Positions 55,951-64,000 of a DNA stretch of 64,000 nt are shown here, piece by piece. The notes beneath the pieces were generated by a model. It did not search any database, had not been told where the DNA came from, and worked only from the letters and a program-made list of their open reading frames with translations. Numbering within the stretch: the stretch's first letter is position 1; every line of letters begins with the position of its first letter. The stretch covers positions 680,001 through 744,000 of the forward strand of contig CAIIXF020000009.1 in NCBI GenBank assembly GCA_903813345.2, in the 5' to 3' direction. The translations under genes were made by a program, and so were the position numbers. The stretch is from Owenia fusiformis. Lineage: Eukaryota; Annelida; Polychaeta; Sabellida; Oweniidae.

Positions 55951-57007
55951 TCTATTGCAAGACTTACGCCTGCCACAACCGTCACAATGTTAATAAGTGT
56001 TTTTAAGTAGCGCAAGGATCCTGCCATGACCGTGGTAGTGTTATTGTGTAAGCCTGGTATAACCGTGACAGGCTGGTATAACCGTGACAATGCTGTATTA
56101 TATTGCAAGGCCTGTCATGACCCTGGAAGTGTTATCGTGGAAGCCTGGCGCGACCGTAGCCTTTATTGTGGTTTATAAGCGAATGTGAATATTAATGAAT
56201 AGTAGTAATTTTGATTTTGACATGATTAAGGTAGTTAAACACCATGATCATAGTATTAAACTGTTTAGTTGAAATGCGGATCACATAAAATTGTTAAGGA
56301 TATTCCTGGCATTATGTCATACATATTTACTAGTCATTGCAATACAATATAACGGTCATAGTAGGACTAAGCCTAAATTTCTACATTACCACCCTCATAC
56401 CTGGCCTTGCAATACTATATTACATTATTACGGTCATACCAGGCTTTGCGATCCCATAATACATTGCCACGGTCATGCCAGGTTTTCAAAAACACATTGT
56501 CATGGTCACTTATAGCAAATCATAAATTTCTATATTACCACTCTCATACCCGAACTTAGAATATTATATCACATTGCCACGGCGGTCATACCAAGCCTTG
56601 CAATACTATATTACATTGTCACGGCCATGTCAGGCCTTGCAGTACTATATTACATTGCCACGGTCATGCCAGGCCTTGCAATACACATTGTCACGGTTAT
56701 AGCAGTCCTAATCGTAAATTTCTACATTACCACTCTCATACCTGAACTTGCAATACTATATTACATTGTCACGGTCATGCCAGCGCCTTGCAGTACTATA
56801 TTACATTGTCACGGTCATACCGAGCCTTGTAGAACTATATTACATTATCACGGTCATGGCAGGCATTGCAATATAATACAGCATCGTCGCGGTTATACCA
56901 GGCTTTCACGATAACATTACCACGGTCATGGCAGGATCCTTGCGCTACTTAAAAAACACTGAATAACATGATGACGGTTACGCCAGGCGTTAGTCTTGCA
57001 ACAGATA
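55951..57007. mobile_element. Foldback element: about 110-bp inverted arms enclosing a 35-40-bp minisatellite
   Basis: The left arm (55951-56060) with GTAGCGCAAGGATCCTGCCA is mirrored at the right (56925-57007), TGGCAGGATCCTTGCGCTAC. Between lie about 15-18 imperfect units of the type ATTACATTGTCACGGTCATG + CCAGGCCTTGCAATACTAT. The right arm ends at KAT8 exon 1, about 12 bp before the ATG at 57019, and provides an in-frame upstream ATG at 56968. Confidence 0.8.
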
Positions 57008-57018
57008 CGGTCTCAAAA

Positions 57019-64000
<6,982 letters not shown>

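Overview
This is a window of an intron-rich, AT-rich invertebrate nuclear genome. Several points suggest a lophotrochozoan, most likely a mollusc: clear animal orthologues (glutamate dehydrogenase, USH1G/Sans, SLC38A10, KAT8/MOF), an intronless Mab-21/cGAS-like gene, short GT-AG exons in long introns, many TIR elements, and a miniature LTR element whose primer-binding site looks like a tRNA-Leu 3' end. That assignment is inference; no species-diagnostic sequence was recognised. No bacterial-type operon is present.

Layout: (1) 1-5.3 kb is a tandem satellite and simple repeats, probably inside a GLUD intron. (2) 5.3-6.6 kb, minus strand, holds the first three coding exons of mitochondrial glutamate dehydrogenase. 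(3) 7.3-8.5 kb holds a complete miniature LTR element (TRIM) with a tRNA-like core in its 5' LTR, and a 380-bp TIR element with 9-bp target duplications whose inverted partner lies at 55.1 kb. (4) 12.3-15.0 kb, plus strand, is a two-exon USH1G/ANKS4B gene of 460 aa. (5) 21.0-53.8 kb, minus strand, is one large SLC38A10-type transporter gene. Its 15 constitutive coding-exon positions give an in-phase 838-aa protein. Two positions are occupied by alternative, equal-length (122 nt) exon pairs. Its introns hold a C2H2 zinc-finger gene (same strand), an intronless cGAS-like/Mab-21 gene (opposite strand), a decayed mariner element, a hAT-type MITE and many minisatellites. (6) 57.0 kb to the window end, plus strand, holds the first eight coding exons of KAT8/MOF; the gene continues outside.

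The most unusual themes are: two predicted mutually exclusive exon pairs in the transporter; tandem arrays that repeatedly contain real exon-intron boundaries, meaning acceptor plus 5' exon piece or 3' exon piece plus donor, in both SLC38A10 and KAT8; three in-frame tandem acceptors 21 nt apart at a KAT8 exon encoding part of the acetyltransferase domain; a predicted nucleotide-sensing enzyme nested in a transporter intron; and an LTR miniature carrying Pol III-type tRNA boxes. Exon calls come from homology recalled from known proteins, splice consensus and phase bookkeeping. No transcript data or database search was available.
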